Assembly: GCA_038109305.1 (NCBI GenBank)
Contig: JAYNIR010000001.1
Location: forward strand, 1 to 64,000
Reading direction: 5' to 3'
DNA from: UBA1479 sp038109305
GTDB lineage: Bacteria; Pseudomonadota; Alphaproteobacteria; Rhodospirillales; Casp-alpha2
Length of the DNA: 64,000 bases
The notes beneath the pieces were generated by a model that did no database searches, was not told the origin of the DNA, and worked only from the letters and a program-made list of their open reading frames with translations. Shown piece by piece: positions 43,832 through 52,607 of the stretch. Numbering within the stretch: the first letter of the stretch is position 1; every line of letters begins with the position of its first letter. A program made the position numbers and the translations under genes.

Positions 43832-45025
43832 ATGCCCCGGTTCCCGACGTACTTGAATTTATCCCTGCTCGTTTGGGCGGCGATGGCGGCGGCGTTGACC
43901 GCGCCGGCAGCACCCCTGCACGCGCAGCAGGCGATGACCGTCGGCGTCGATCCGGTGATCCGCGAATCGACGCGCCAGACCCTGCCGGTGTTGGGGCGAT
44001 TCGTTGCCCGCAAGGCCGGCGCCGTGGCCGCGCGCATCAACGGCCCCATTGATTCCTTTTATGTCGAGGTCGGCGACCGCGTCGCCCGCGGCGAAATCAT
44101 CGCCGTGCTGGTCAAGGACCGGCTGCAGACCGAACGCGACCTGCGCGCCGCGGAAGTCGCCCGGTACGAAGCAGCGCGGCAGACCGCCGGCGAAACCATG
44201 AAACTCCGCCAGCAGGAACTGAACCGCCTTGAAGGGCTTCGCAAGTCCGCCGCCTTTTCCCAGGCCCGCCTGGAAGACAAGCGCCAGGAAGTCGCCGTCG
44301 CCCGCGCCCAGATCGCCGAAGCCGACGGGCAGTTGAAAAGCGCGCGCGCCAATCTACACCTGGCGGAAATCAATCTGTTCAACGCCGACATCACGGCGCC
44401 GTATGACGGCGTCGTGACCCGCCGCCATACGGAGGCCGGTGCGTTCGTCGACGTCGGCGCGCCGGTGGTAACGATGATCGATGACAGCAGCCTGGAAATC
44501 GAAGCCGAAGTCCCCGCCCGCAATACGGCGGCGCTGTTCCCGGGCCTGCAAGTCCGCGCGACGCTGGAAAATGGCCGCGGGTTCGCCGCCGATGTCCGCG
44601 CCGTGATCCCCGAAGACAATCCGCAGACCAGGACCCGCACGGTCCGATTCACGCCGCAGGGCGGCGGCAATGCGGGCGATACGCGGGCTGCGGTCAATCA
44701 AAGCGTTACCGTCGCGGTCCCGATCAGCGACGCCGACACGGTCCTGACCGTCCACAAGGACGCAATCCTCAACCGGGACGGCAAGACGGCGGTGTTCCTT
44801 AATCAGAACGGCAAGGCCGTTGTCCGGCCCGTGCAGCTTGCATCAGCGGTCGGCAGCCGCCTGATCGTGCTGTCGGGCCTTGCTGAAGGCGACATCGTCG
44901 TGGTCCGCGGCAACGAAAGGCTGCGCCCGGATCAGCCGATCAACTTCACGCCCTCGGCCCCGGCCAAGCCGCCGGTGCAACCGCAACCGTCCGGTAAACA
45001 AACCGGCGAAGCCCCGCAAGGGTAA
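43832..45025 (+). CDS. RND efflux periplasmic adaptor (membrane fusion protein)
   Basis: About 397 residues: signal peptide (LSLLVWAAMAAALTAPAAPL then HAQQ), a beta-barrel/lipoyl part with VAARINGPIDSFYVEVGDRV, a coiled-coil hairpin (ERDLRAAEVARYEAARQTAG to ADGQLKSARANLHLAEINLF), the second lipoyl half with ITAPYDGVVTRRHTEAGAFV, then the membrane-proximal domain. This HlyD/AcrA-type adaptor bridges the inner-membrane pump to an outer-membrane channel. ATG 43832 is preferred over TTG 43823. The pump gene begins 9 nt after its stop. No TolC-like gene is present. Confidence 0.9.
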   Translation: MPRFPTYLNLSLLVWAAMAAALTAPAAPLHAQQAMTVGVDPVIRESTRQTLPVLGRFVARKAGAVAARINGPIDSFYVEVGDRVARGEIIAVLVKDRLQTERDLRAAEVARYEAARQTAGETMKLRQQELNRLEGLRKSAAFSQARLEDKRQEVAVARAQIAEADGQLKSARANLHLAEINLFNADITAPYDGVVTRRHTEAGAFVDVGAPVVTMIDDSSLEIEAEVPARNTAALFPGLQVRATLENGRGFAADVRAVIPEDNPQTRTRTVRFTPQGGGNAGDTRAAVNQSVTVAVPISDADTVLTVHKDAILNRDGKTAVFLNQNGKAVVRPVQLASAVGSRLIVLSGLAEGDIVVVRGNERLRPDQPINFTPSAPAKPPVQPQPSGKQTGEAPQG

Positions 45026-45034
45026 GACGGCGCC

Positions 45035-47966
45035 ATGGACCTGATCCGGCTTTCCATCGAACGACCCATCGCGGTCATGGCGGCGATTCTGATGCTGATC
45101 CTGTTCGGGATCGTCGCGCTGACCGTCATTCCGATCCAGTTGACGCCGGACATCCGAAAGCCGGTGATCTCCATCGAAACCGTGTGGCCAAGCGCCGCGC
45201 CTGCGGAAATCGAGCGGGAAATCAGCGTCAAACAGGAAGAAGTGCTTAAAGGCATCGAGGGGTTGCAGGAAATCCGTTCCGAATCCCAGGACGGGCGATC
45301 CCGCATTAATTTGGAATTCGCCATCGGCACCAACATGGATAAGGCGCTGCTGCTGACATCCAACCGGCTGGACCGGGTCAGCGGATATCCGGACGAAGCG
45401 GACGAACCGTCGATCCGCACCGCCGGCGCCGACGACAACCCCATCGCCTGGTTCGTCATTCTGCGGCGTGAAGGCAATAACGAGGAAATCCACCGGTTCG
45501 GCGATTTTGCCGAAGAAGTCATTCAGGACCGGATCGAACGCGTACCCGGCGTTGCCCGGGTCAACTTGTATGGTGCCGCTAAACGCGAGATGACGGTGCT
45601 GGTCGAACCCGAAGCAATGGCGCGGTACGGCCTGACGGTCAGCGAGGTCATCAACAAGCTACGCGCTGCCAACTCGTCGGTTTCGGCCGGCGACGTGGAT
45701 GAAGGCAAGCGGCGCTATATCGTCCGCACGCAGGGTGAATTTTCCAGCCTCGACGACGTTGCCCAGGTCATTCTGCGCTCCAACCGCGACCCGGCAACGG
45801 GCCGGTTTGCGCGGGTCACCGTCGGCGATATCGCGACCATCCAGTGGGACACGTCGAAACCGACGGAGCGCATCCGCTTCAACGGCCGCCCGGCGATGGC
45901 GTTCAACGCGGTCCGCGAAGACGGCGCCAATGTGATCGAGGTCATGGCCGGCATTCGAGAGGCCATCGCCGAACTGAACGAATTTCAAGTGCCGTCGCAG
46001 GCGCTGGAATTGCGCCAGGTGTATGACGAGACTGTCTACATCAATTCATCCATAGATCTGGTGCAGCAGAACATCGTCGTCGGCGGCGCGCTGGCGGCGC
46101 TGATGCTTCTGTTGTTCCTGCGGTCGGGCGGCGCGACGCTGATCGTCTCCATGGCGATCCCGGTTTCGGTCATCGGCGCCTTCGTCGCCATGGCCGGCAT
46201 GGGCCGGTCGCTGAACGTGATATCGCTGGCCGGGATTGCATTTGCCGTCGGCATGGTGGTCGACGCCGCCATCGTCGTGTTGGAAAACATCTTCCGCCAC
46301 CGGGAACTGGGCCGTTCGCGGGCCGAGGCCGCTTACCGCGGCGCCAAACAGGTGTGGGTGGCGGTGCTGGTTTCGGCGCTGACCACCGTCATGGCGTTCA
46401 TCCCGATCCTGGTCATGCAGCTTGAGGCCGGGCAACTGTTCCGCGACATTGCGGTCGCGCTTTCCGTATCGGTGCTAATTTCACTGCTTGTCGCGATCAC
46501 GTTAATCCCCGCGCTGGCCAACCGCATCCTGGGTTCACCCGGCGAGGACAACATCGTCCGCCGCAAATTGCCGGTGATCGACAATTTCGCCGGCTTGTTC
46601 GTCGGATCGATCATGCGGCTGACCGAATGGGTGACGCGATCCCGAGTACGCGCCATCGCCGCTGTCGGCCTGTTGTGCGGCGTGTGTTCCGCCATCACCT
46701 GGGTGCTTTTGCCGAAGCTTGAATACCTGCCCAGCGGCAACCGCAACCTGATCATCGGCTTCATCGTGCCGCCGCCGGGCTATAACCTCGACACCATGGT
46801 CGATATCGCCAAGGGGTACGAACGCCAGGTTCTGCCGCTGCTAGTCGAGGTATCGGGCGACGGGCCCGATGCCGAGGGCCGGCCGAAACTAAACCGCATC
46901 TTTTTCGTCACCTTCCGCGGGCGGACGATCCTGGGCGCCGCGGCGCACGACCCGGCCCGGGTTAAGGACGTCATTCCGATCCTGCGCAGGGCCGCATTCA
47001 ATGAACCGGGAACGCTCGGTATCATCACCCAGCGGTCGTTGTTCGGGCGCGGGCTTACCGGCACCCGGACCATCGAACTGAACGTGCTGGCGCCGGAACT
47101 TGAACCGTTGATGGAAACGGCGATGAAGACGTTCATCATGGTCAACAAGGAATTTCCGCGCGACCAGGGTAACCAGGTTCGGCCGCAGCCGGAATTGGTC
47201 CTGGGTGCGCCGGAAGTTCGTATCCGCCCCAACCGGGTGAAGCTGGCCGACAACGGCGTGACCGCGCGCGAACTGTCGGACACCATCGACGCATTCAACG
47301 ACGGGCTGCGCATCGCCGAAATCTCCGTCGGCAACAAACTGGTCGACCTGATGATCAAAGGGCCGCTTGATCGTGTGACCCAGACGCAGGGCATCGACAA
47401 TCTGCCGGTGGTGACCGCGGCGGGCGNNNNNNNNNNNNNNNNNNNNNNNNNNNNNNNNNNNNNNNNNNNNNNNNNNNNNNNNNNNNNNNNNNNNNNNNNN
47501 NNNNNNNNNNNNNNNNNNNNNNNNNNCGGCGGGCGGCGTGGTCGGGCTGTGGCTGCTCAACTTTTTCACGTTCCAGCCGCTGGATATGCTGACGCTCCTG
47601 GGATTCGTCATTTTGATCGGTATCGTCGTTAACAACGCCATTCTGTTGGTCCACCAAACACTGGTGCACATGCGCGAGGATGCGATGACCGGCGCCGAAG
47701 CCATTCGCGAAGCCACGCGCAACCGAATCCGGCCGATTTTCATGTCCACGTTGACCAGTGTTTTCGGAATGATGCCGCTTGTCATGTTCCCCGGTGCGGG
47801 ATCGGAGCTGTACCGCGGACTTGGGTCAGTGGTGCTGGGCGGGTTGTCGCTGTCCGCCGTGTTAACGCTTGCGATCATTCCGCCGCTGCTGACCTTGGTC
47901 ATTGGCATCGGCGAAGTCCGGCGAAAAAAACCCGCCGATAGGGCCGAACCCTTCGCCGCCGAATAG
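45035..47966 (+). CDS. RND-family efflux pump, interrupted by an assembly gap
   Basis: Inner-membrane proton antiporter of the AcrB/MexF superfamily. The left part (797 codons) has helix 1 LSIERPIAVMAAILMLILFG, the porter-domain text RIEVSIK-like segment PAEIEREISVKQEEVLKGIE and helix 4 GIAFAVGMVVDAAIVVLENI with the proton-relay Asp residues. After the gap, 146 codons cover helices 10-12, including LIGIVVNNAILLVHQT. Compared with a typical 1030-1050 residues, about 100-115 residues are missing. The two sides are in different frames across the 100 N, so the N count is a placeholder. Substrate unknown. Confidence 0.9.
47427..47526. other. Assembly gap (100 N)
   Basis: Exactly 100 N inside the RND pump gene. 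By alignment in mind with AcrB-type pumps, the missing part runs from the end of the second porter subdomain to helix 10, about 320 bp. The reading frame is not kept if 100 is taken literally, so this is a scaffold-join convention, not a measured length. Confidence 0.97.
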
Positions 47967-48198
47967 TCTCGAATTTTTAAAATTTACACTTTTTGATTCG
48001 CCGTTTACTTGGTCGGCAAGTAATATGCCCCGCATATCGATTGATAGTCAAAAAATACTAATATCCATATTTCGGTCATCCGAATTTTTAGTGTATAAAA
48101 TCACCAAAAAAATAGTGGGGAAACGGAGACCAAAGGCAACTGTCGATTACAGTGACGCCGTTCCCGCTCGGGCAAAACAAAAACGCGCGGGGATTTGC

Positions 48199-48522
48199 AT
48201 GCCATTACGGAAAGTTCACCAGAATCTTGATCCGGCGAGTACTCTGTTGAAAGCTATGGTCAATGCGCATCGCTTGAATGTTCTTTGCCTTCTGTCGCAG
48301 GGCGGGAAAAACGTCGAGGAATTGGAAGGCATCATCGGCTTGAGCCAATCGGCGTTGAGCCAACACTTAGCGCGGCTTCGGCGCGACGGCCTGGTGAAAA
48401 CCCGGCGCGAGGCGCAGACGATTGGTTATTCGCTGGCCGGCGACGAGGCGCTGACGTTAATGCATTCGCTCGCGGGAATTTACGGGGCCGAAAACCTTCC
48501 CGTTAAATCTGCCCACATCTAG
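48199..48522 (+). CDS. ArsR/SmtB-family repressor, BigR/SqrR-like
   Basis: A 107-residue winged-helix repressor: LKAMVNAHRLNVLCLLSQGG, recognition helix LSQSALSQHLARLRRDGLVK and wing TRREAQTIGYSL. This is closest in pattern to BigR/SqrR, which sense sulfide/persulfide through two cysteines. The first Cys (LCLL) is present, but the usual second Cys near LYC is IYG here, so a disulfide/tetrasulfide switch cannot form in the same way. ATG 48199 has GGGG upstream; a longer open frame to 47902 is AT-rich and non-homologous. It lies downstream of the RND pump behind its own AT-rich promoter region. Confidence 0.85.
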   Translation: MPLRKVHQNLDPASTLLKAMVNAHRLNVLCLLSQGGKNVEELEGIIGLSQSALSQHLARLRRDGLVKTRREAQTIGYSLAGDEALTLMHSLAGIYGAENLPVKSAHI

Positions 48523-48545
48523 TGGCGCGGCTGTTCGACGGGACT

Positions 48546-48562
48546 GCCAGGCAACGCCTGGC
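48546..48562. terminator. Hairpin between ArsR-type gene and BKACE gene
   Basis: GCCAGGC (48546-48552) and GCCTGGC (48556-48562) form a perfect 7-bp stem with a 3-nt loop, between the convergent stops at 48522 and 48588. There is no immediate T-run (GTTTTAAA follows 11 nt later), so it may be only a weak bidirectional terminator. Confidence 0.4.
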
Positions 48563-48587
48563 GGCAGCCCGCCGTTTTAAATCACGT

Positions 48588-49466
48588 TTATCTTTTCAGG
48601 CCGAGAATGCCCCTGGCTTCGTCCGGCGTGGCGACGGTGCTGCCCAGGTTTTCGATGATCGTCGCCGCCCGTTCGACCAGCGCCGCGTTCGACGGCGCGA
48701 GTTCGCCCGGCCCGAGATAGATGTTGTCTTCAAGCCCGACGCGGACGTTGCCGCCCATCAGCACGGCCGATGCGACCATCGGGAACTGCATCCGTGAAAT
48801 GCCGAATGCCGACCACGGCGCGCCCGCGGGCAGCCGGTCACGCATGTGCATCATGGCTTCCGGCGTTGCCGTGGCGCCGTAGGAAATCCCCAGGCACAGC
48901 TGAAAATACGGCGGAGAATCGATATGGCCTTCCTTGATCAGCTTCTTGCAGAGCTCGATATGCCCGGTGTCGAACACTTCCAGTTCCGGTTTGACACCGG
49001 CGGCCTTGATGCTGTCGGCCATCATCCGCATGTGGCGCGGCACGTTCATGAAGGCGCGTTCACCGAAGTTCATGGTCGCGACGTCGAGCGAGCATACTTC
49101 TGGTTTCAGTTTTTCGACATGCGCCGTGCGCGCCGCCGGGCCGACGTATTCGGTGCCTTCCGCCGGGATCGTCGGGTCGTCGTCGCTCGGCATATAGCGC
49201 GCGCCCGGGCCGGTCGTCAGGTTTATGATCATGTTGGACCCGGCATCGCGGATGCGCTTCACGACCTCTTCGTAGTATTCGAATTTCATCGACGCCGCAC
49301 CGGTTTCCGGATCGCGCACATGGATGTGGCAGATCGACGCCCCGGCCTTGGCCGCGTCCAGCGAAGATTGCGCGATCTGTTCCGGGGTGACCGGCGTCGC
49401 CTTGGTTTTCGACGGCGTCGGGGCGGACCCGGTGACGGCGCAGGTGATGATGGTTTTCTCGTTCAT
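48588..49466 (-). CDS. Beta-keto acid cleavage enzyme (BKACE, DUF849)
   Basis: A 292-residue TIM-barrel enzyme that condenses a beta-keto acid with acetyl-CoA and cleaves it. It starts TIITCAVTGSAPTPSKT, followed by ASICHIHVRDPETGAASM with the metal-binding HxH, INLTTGPG, EVCSLDVATMNFGERAF, and GNVRVGLEDNIYLGPGELAP near the end. This family includes 3-keto-5-aminohexanoate cleavage enzyme (Kce) and dehydrocarnitine cleavage enzymes; the substrate cannot be fixed here. ATG 49466 has GGAGAAGGAAAC upstream. The MBL-fold gene lies 44 nt upstream on the same strand. Confidence 0.9.
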   Translation of the reverse strand: MNEKTIITCAVTGSAPTPSKTKATPVTPEQIAQSSLDAAKAGASICHIHVRDPETGAASMKFEYYEEVVKRIRDAGSNMIINLTTGPGARYMPSDDDPTIPAEGTEYVGPAARTAHVEKLKPEVCSLDVATMNFGERAFMNVPRHMRMMADSIKAAGVKPELEVFDTGHIELCKKLIKEGHIDSPPYFQLCLGISYGATATPEAMMHMRDRLPAGAPWSAFGISRMQFPMVASAVLMGGNVRVGLEDNIYLGPGELAPSNAALVERAATIIENLGSTVATPDEARGILGLKR

Positions 49467-49510
49467 AGTTGTTTCCTTCTCCCTTCCGCGGGTTGTCCCA
49501 CAGTTATCAA

Positions 49511-50563
49511 TCAGTCGGCGGCGGCCGCTTCGGCCATGCTGTAAAATCGGTGGACGCCATGGGCGTCCGTTTCGCGGCGGACCCGGCCCTGGGTCATCAG
49601 GTGATGCACGTGGGCCAGGCTTTCGCCGATGGCAAAAAACATCTGGTGGCTGTCGAGTTCGCGTTTGAACAGGCGGGGCATGATCTCGACGCCCGTTGCC
49701 CCGGCCGCATTCTTGCACGCGTCCTCGGCCTCATCCAGCCGCTTGGCATGGTGCGCGGCAAGATCGTCGAGCCGTTCCAACAGGCCCCGGAACGGCCAGT
49801 TATGGCTCGGCAGGACCAGCGTGTCGCCGGGCAGATGGCGGAATCGGTCGAGGCTGGCGAGAAAGCGCGCCAGCGGGTCGGCATCCGGTTCCGACGGCCA
49901 GACAGACACGTTGGGGCTGATCTTCGGCAAAATCTGGTCGCCGGAAATCAACAAGCCCAGATCCGCGCAATAAAGGCACGCGTGTTCCGGCGAATGGCCG
50001 TTACCTTCGATCACCCGCCAGGCGCAGCCGCCGATGTTGATGTCGTCGCCGGCCTGAATGCGGCGGATCGACGCGGGAATTTGCGAAATACCCCGGGCGT
50101 AGCGGCCGACCCGGTTATCGACCTCGGCCAGCCGCTCGCCGTCGAAGCCCGCCGCCGCGTAAAACCGATGAAACGCGCCCATGAGCCGATCCGGCGTTTC
50201 CGCCGCCGTCATACGCCCGGTCGTCCATTCGCCGTAGGGCATCCACAGCGGCACGTCGAATTTTTCCGTCAACCAGCCCGCAAGCCCGATGTGGTCGGGG
50301 TGAAAATGCGTCACGATGACCCGCGTGACCGGCCGCCCGGCGAGCGTCTTTTCGAACACGCTTTCCCAGGCGTCCTTGGTTTCCTCTGCGTTGAAGCCGG
50401 TGTCGACGATGGTCCAGCCGTCCGCGTCTTCCAGCATCCACAAATTGATATGGTCGAGCGCGAACGGCAGCGGCATTCGTAGCCACTTCACCCCGGGCGC
50501 CACGTCCCAGGTTTCGCCCGTCGGCGGCTGACCGTCGAAGAGATAATCGGGCTTAAAGGCCAC
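49511..50563 (-). CDS. MBL-fold metallo-hydrolase
   Basis: A 350-residue metallo-beta-lactamase-fold protein. The first metal motif is VTHFHPDHIGLAGWL, preceded by WTIVDTGFNAEETKDAW. EGNGHSPEHACLYCADLGLL gives the third ligand His, and LLISGDQILPKISPNV the bridging Asp. A C-terminal helical extension (LFKRELDSHQMFFAIGESLA) is like that in LACTB2-type and PhnP-unrelated lipid/thioester hydrolases. GTG 50563 is chosen because GGAGAA lies six bases upstream. It likely forms an operon with the BKACE gene and may hydrolyse a CoA thioester, by inference only. Confidence 0.85.
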   Translation of the reverse strand: MAFKPDYLFDGQPPTGETWDVAPGVKWLRMPLPFALDHINLWMLEDADGWTIVDTGFNAEETKDAWESVFEKTLAGRPVTRVIVTHFHPDHIGLAGWLTEKFDVPLWMPYGEWTTGRMTAAETPDRLMGAFHRFYAAAGFDGERLAEVDNRVGRYARGISQIPASIRRIQAGDDINIGGCAWRVIEGNGHSPEHACLYCADLGLLISGDQILPKISPNVSVWPSEPDADPLARFLASLDRFRHLPGDTLVLPSHNWPFRGLLERLDDLAAHHAKRLDEAEDACKNAAGATGVEIMPRLFKRELDSHQMFFAIGESLAHVHHLMTQGRVRRETDAHGVHRFYSMAEAAAAD

Positions 50564-50723
50564 CGTCCGTTCTCCATCGTTTTGTATACAATCCGTGTTG
50601 ACAGCTATCACGGCCCGCCCGCCTGGGCAACCCGCCCCGTCGTCCGGGAATGATCGCGCCTTGTGCGCCGGCCCGCCATGCTGTAACGGTTTTCTCACTT
50701 TTCCCGCGGTCAAGGACACGACG

Positions 50724-51941
50724 GTGATCGCCAAGCGGCGTACGACACTCGCGACTTGTTGTTCGGCCCACTCCGTGCAGGACGGCATGACCGACCTGCT
50801 GTATGTCCTGCTGCCTATCCTGGCCGACGCCTTCGGGCTCAATTATTCCCAGGTCGGCGCCCTTCGAGCCGCCAACCGCAGCGCCATGGCGGTGTTTGAA
50901 ATGCCGTCGGGATTTCTGTCTGAACGGATGGGCGAACGCGCGCTTCTGGTCTTCGGGCTGGTCGCCGTGGGCTTGGGCTATTTTCTCTTGGCGGGGGCGG
51001 CGAGCTTCGAAACCGTGTTCGCCTGCCTGGTTCTGGCGGGGCTGGGCGCCGCGTTTCAACACACGCTGTCGTCAGCGCTGGTGAGCCGCGTCTTTCTGGA
51101 CGGACCGCGGCGCGCGGCGCTCGGCACCTATAACGCGTCGGGCGATGTCGGCAAGCTGACCTTCGCCGGCGTCTTTACGCTGCTTTTGGGACTGGGCTTT
51201 CATTGGCGGGACATGGTCACCGGTTTCGGCGTGCTGGCGATTTTAAGCGCGGTTCTGCTGTTCTGGACCCTGAACGCCGCCAACGCCGGCGGCCCGCCGG
51301 AAAAACTGCTGGCCCACAAAAAAAAGGACGCGGCCGGCAAGCTCGGCTGGGGCATTCTCGATAAACCAGCGTTTACCTCCCTCGGCGTCATCATCTTTCT
51401 GGATATTTCCGTGCAAGGCGGGTTCCTGACCTTCCTCGCCTTCCTGATGATTGAAAAGCAGGTGCCGACGAGCCTTGCCGCCTTCGCCGTGGTGCTGACA
51501 CTTTTGGGCGGCGCCTTCGGCAAGTTCGGCTGCGGGTTCCTGGCGGAAAAGCTGGGCGTCATCCGGTCGCTGTTCGTGGTCGAATTTCTTACCGCCGCGG
51601 GCATCCTCGCCGTTTACTGGCTGCCGACCCTGCCGGGGTATTTCCTGTTGCCGGTGCTGGGCATTTTTCTGCAGGGATCGTCGACGGTGACCTACGGCAC
51701 CATCGGCGACCTGTTTCATAAAGACCGGCAGGCGCGCGGGTTCGCCATCGTCTACACCATCGCCGGTGCGGCCATCGTCGCAGGGCCCATCGGCTTCGGC
51801 ATCATCAGCGACCTGTGCGGCCTGGGCACGGCGATGATCGCGATGGCCGTCGTCACCGCGACCCCGATCGTGCTATGCGTTCCCCTGACGCGCGGCCTCG
51901 CCAATTTGGCGCAACCCGCTTCCCTGGAGCAGACAGCATGA
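50724..51941 (+). CDS. Major facilitator superfamily transporter
   Basis: About 405 residues with 12 hydrophobic helices. The region after helix 2 reads FEMPSGFLSERMGERALLVF, the MFS loop 2-3 motif, and the second half has GFLAEKLGVIRSLFVVEFLT. The overall look (AHSVQDGMTDLLYVLLPILA at the start) resembles fosmidomycin-resistance-like MFS proteins. GTG 50724 has AAGGA seven bases upstream; the frame is open to 50595 without family sequence. Its stop overlaps the ATG of the cysteine-dioxygenase-like gene (ATGA), so the two were one operon. Confidence 0.85.
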   Translation: MIAKRRTTLATCCSAHSVQDGMTDLLYVLLPILADAFGLNYSQVGALRAANRSAMAVFEMPSGFLSERMGERALLVFGLVAVGLGYFLLAGAASFETVFACLVLAGLGAAFQHTLSSALVSRVFLDGPRRAALGTYNASGDVGKLTFAGVFTLLLGLGFHWRDMVTGFGVLAILSAVLLFWTLNAANAGGPPEKLLAHKKKDAAGKLGWGILDKPAFTSLGVIIFLDISVQGGFLTFLAFLMIEKQVPTSLAAFAVVLTLLGGAFGKFGCGFLAEKLGVIRSLFVVEFLTAAGILAVYWLPTLPGYFLLPVLGIFLQGSSTVTYGTIGDLFHKDRQARGFAIVYTIAGAAIVAGPIGFGIISDLCGLGTAMIAMAVVTATPIVLCVPLTRGLANLAQPASLEQTA

Positions 51942-52437
51942 CCCCCTATGGCTTGAACGATTTCATCGCCGACTGCCGGGTACTGGCGGGCTGGATTTCC
52001 TGAAACCGGAACACCGGCTGACCGATTCGACCCACTACCGCCGGAACGCCATTCATCTGTCCAACGACGGCCGCTTTTCGCTGTTCGCGCTGACCTGGCT
52101 GTCGGGGCAGTGGACGCCGGTGCACGACCACGGCACCTGGGGCATCGTCGGCGTGGTCGACGGAATACTGGAAGAAAGCGCCTATCTGCGCACGGACGCC
52201 AATATCGGCGCCGACCAGGGCAAAGAGTTGAAACGCGGCGGCGCGGTGCTGCTGCCACCGGGTGCGGTTACCTCGTTCGTACCCAACCCGGACCACATCC
52301 ACATGACCGGCAACGGCCAGGGGCAAGAAACCTGCCTGTCCCTGCACCTTTATGGCCGGGTGCTGTCGGATTTTTATGTCTACAGCGTCAAAACCGGCAC
52401 CCGGAAGCTGATCCAGGCCGCCCATTACGACAGCTGA
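51938..52437 (+). pseudogene. Frameshifted cysteine-dioxygenase-family cupin gene
   Basis: ATG 51938 begins MTPYGLNDFIADCRVLAG in one frame and stops at 52001-52003. From about 51990 another frame continues the protein: LDFLKPEHRLTDSTHYRRNA, LSGQWTPVHDHGTWGIVGVV, HIHMTGNGQGQETCLSLHLY and ends at 52437. PVHDHGTWG and PDHIHMTG supply the three Fe-binding His residues of the cysteine/3-mercaptopropionate dioxygenase family. A single-base indel near 51990 would join the parts into a protein of about 165 residues. It is either a recent mutation or a sequencing error; coupling to the MFS gene is intact. Confidence 0.75.
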
Positions 52438-52607
52438 ACCAGCCTTTCCAACGCCGGCGCGCAGTCTTGAAAAATCTTCGATTTCATGCGACTTCGCTTG
52501 CGCAGCGTAAAGATTCGACATACCTCTAGCGAGGCCCGGCGGTCGGGCCGAACGTCATGGCGCGGGGCACCATGCCAACGCGCGTTTAGGGGCCTTTACG
52601 GTCTTCC

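Noticed and set aside
47538..47966. Separate gene starting at GTG 47538
   Set aside because: It is the C-terminal part of the RND pump after the N gap; the GTG is an internal valine in a membrane helix.
52533..52549. GGCCCG/CGGGCC hairpin upstream of the GH17-GT2 gene as a terminator
   Set aside because: Six-base stem without a T-run in GC-rich DNA; such pairs occur by chance often in this window.
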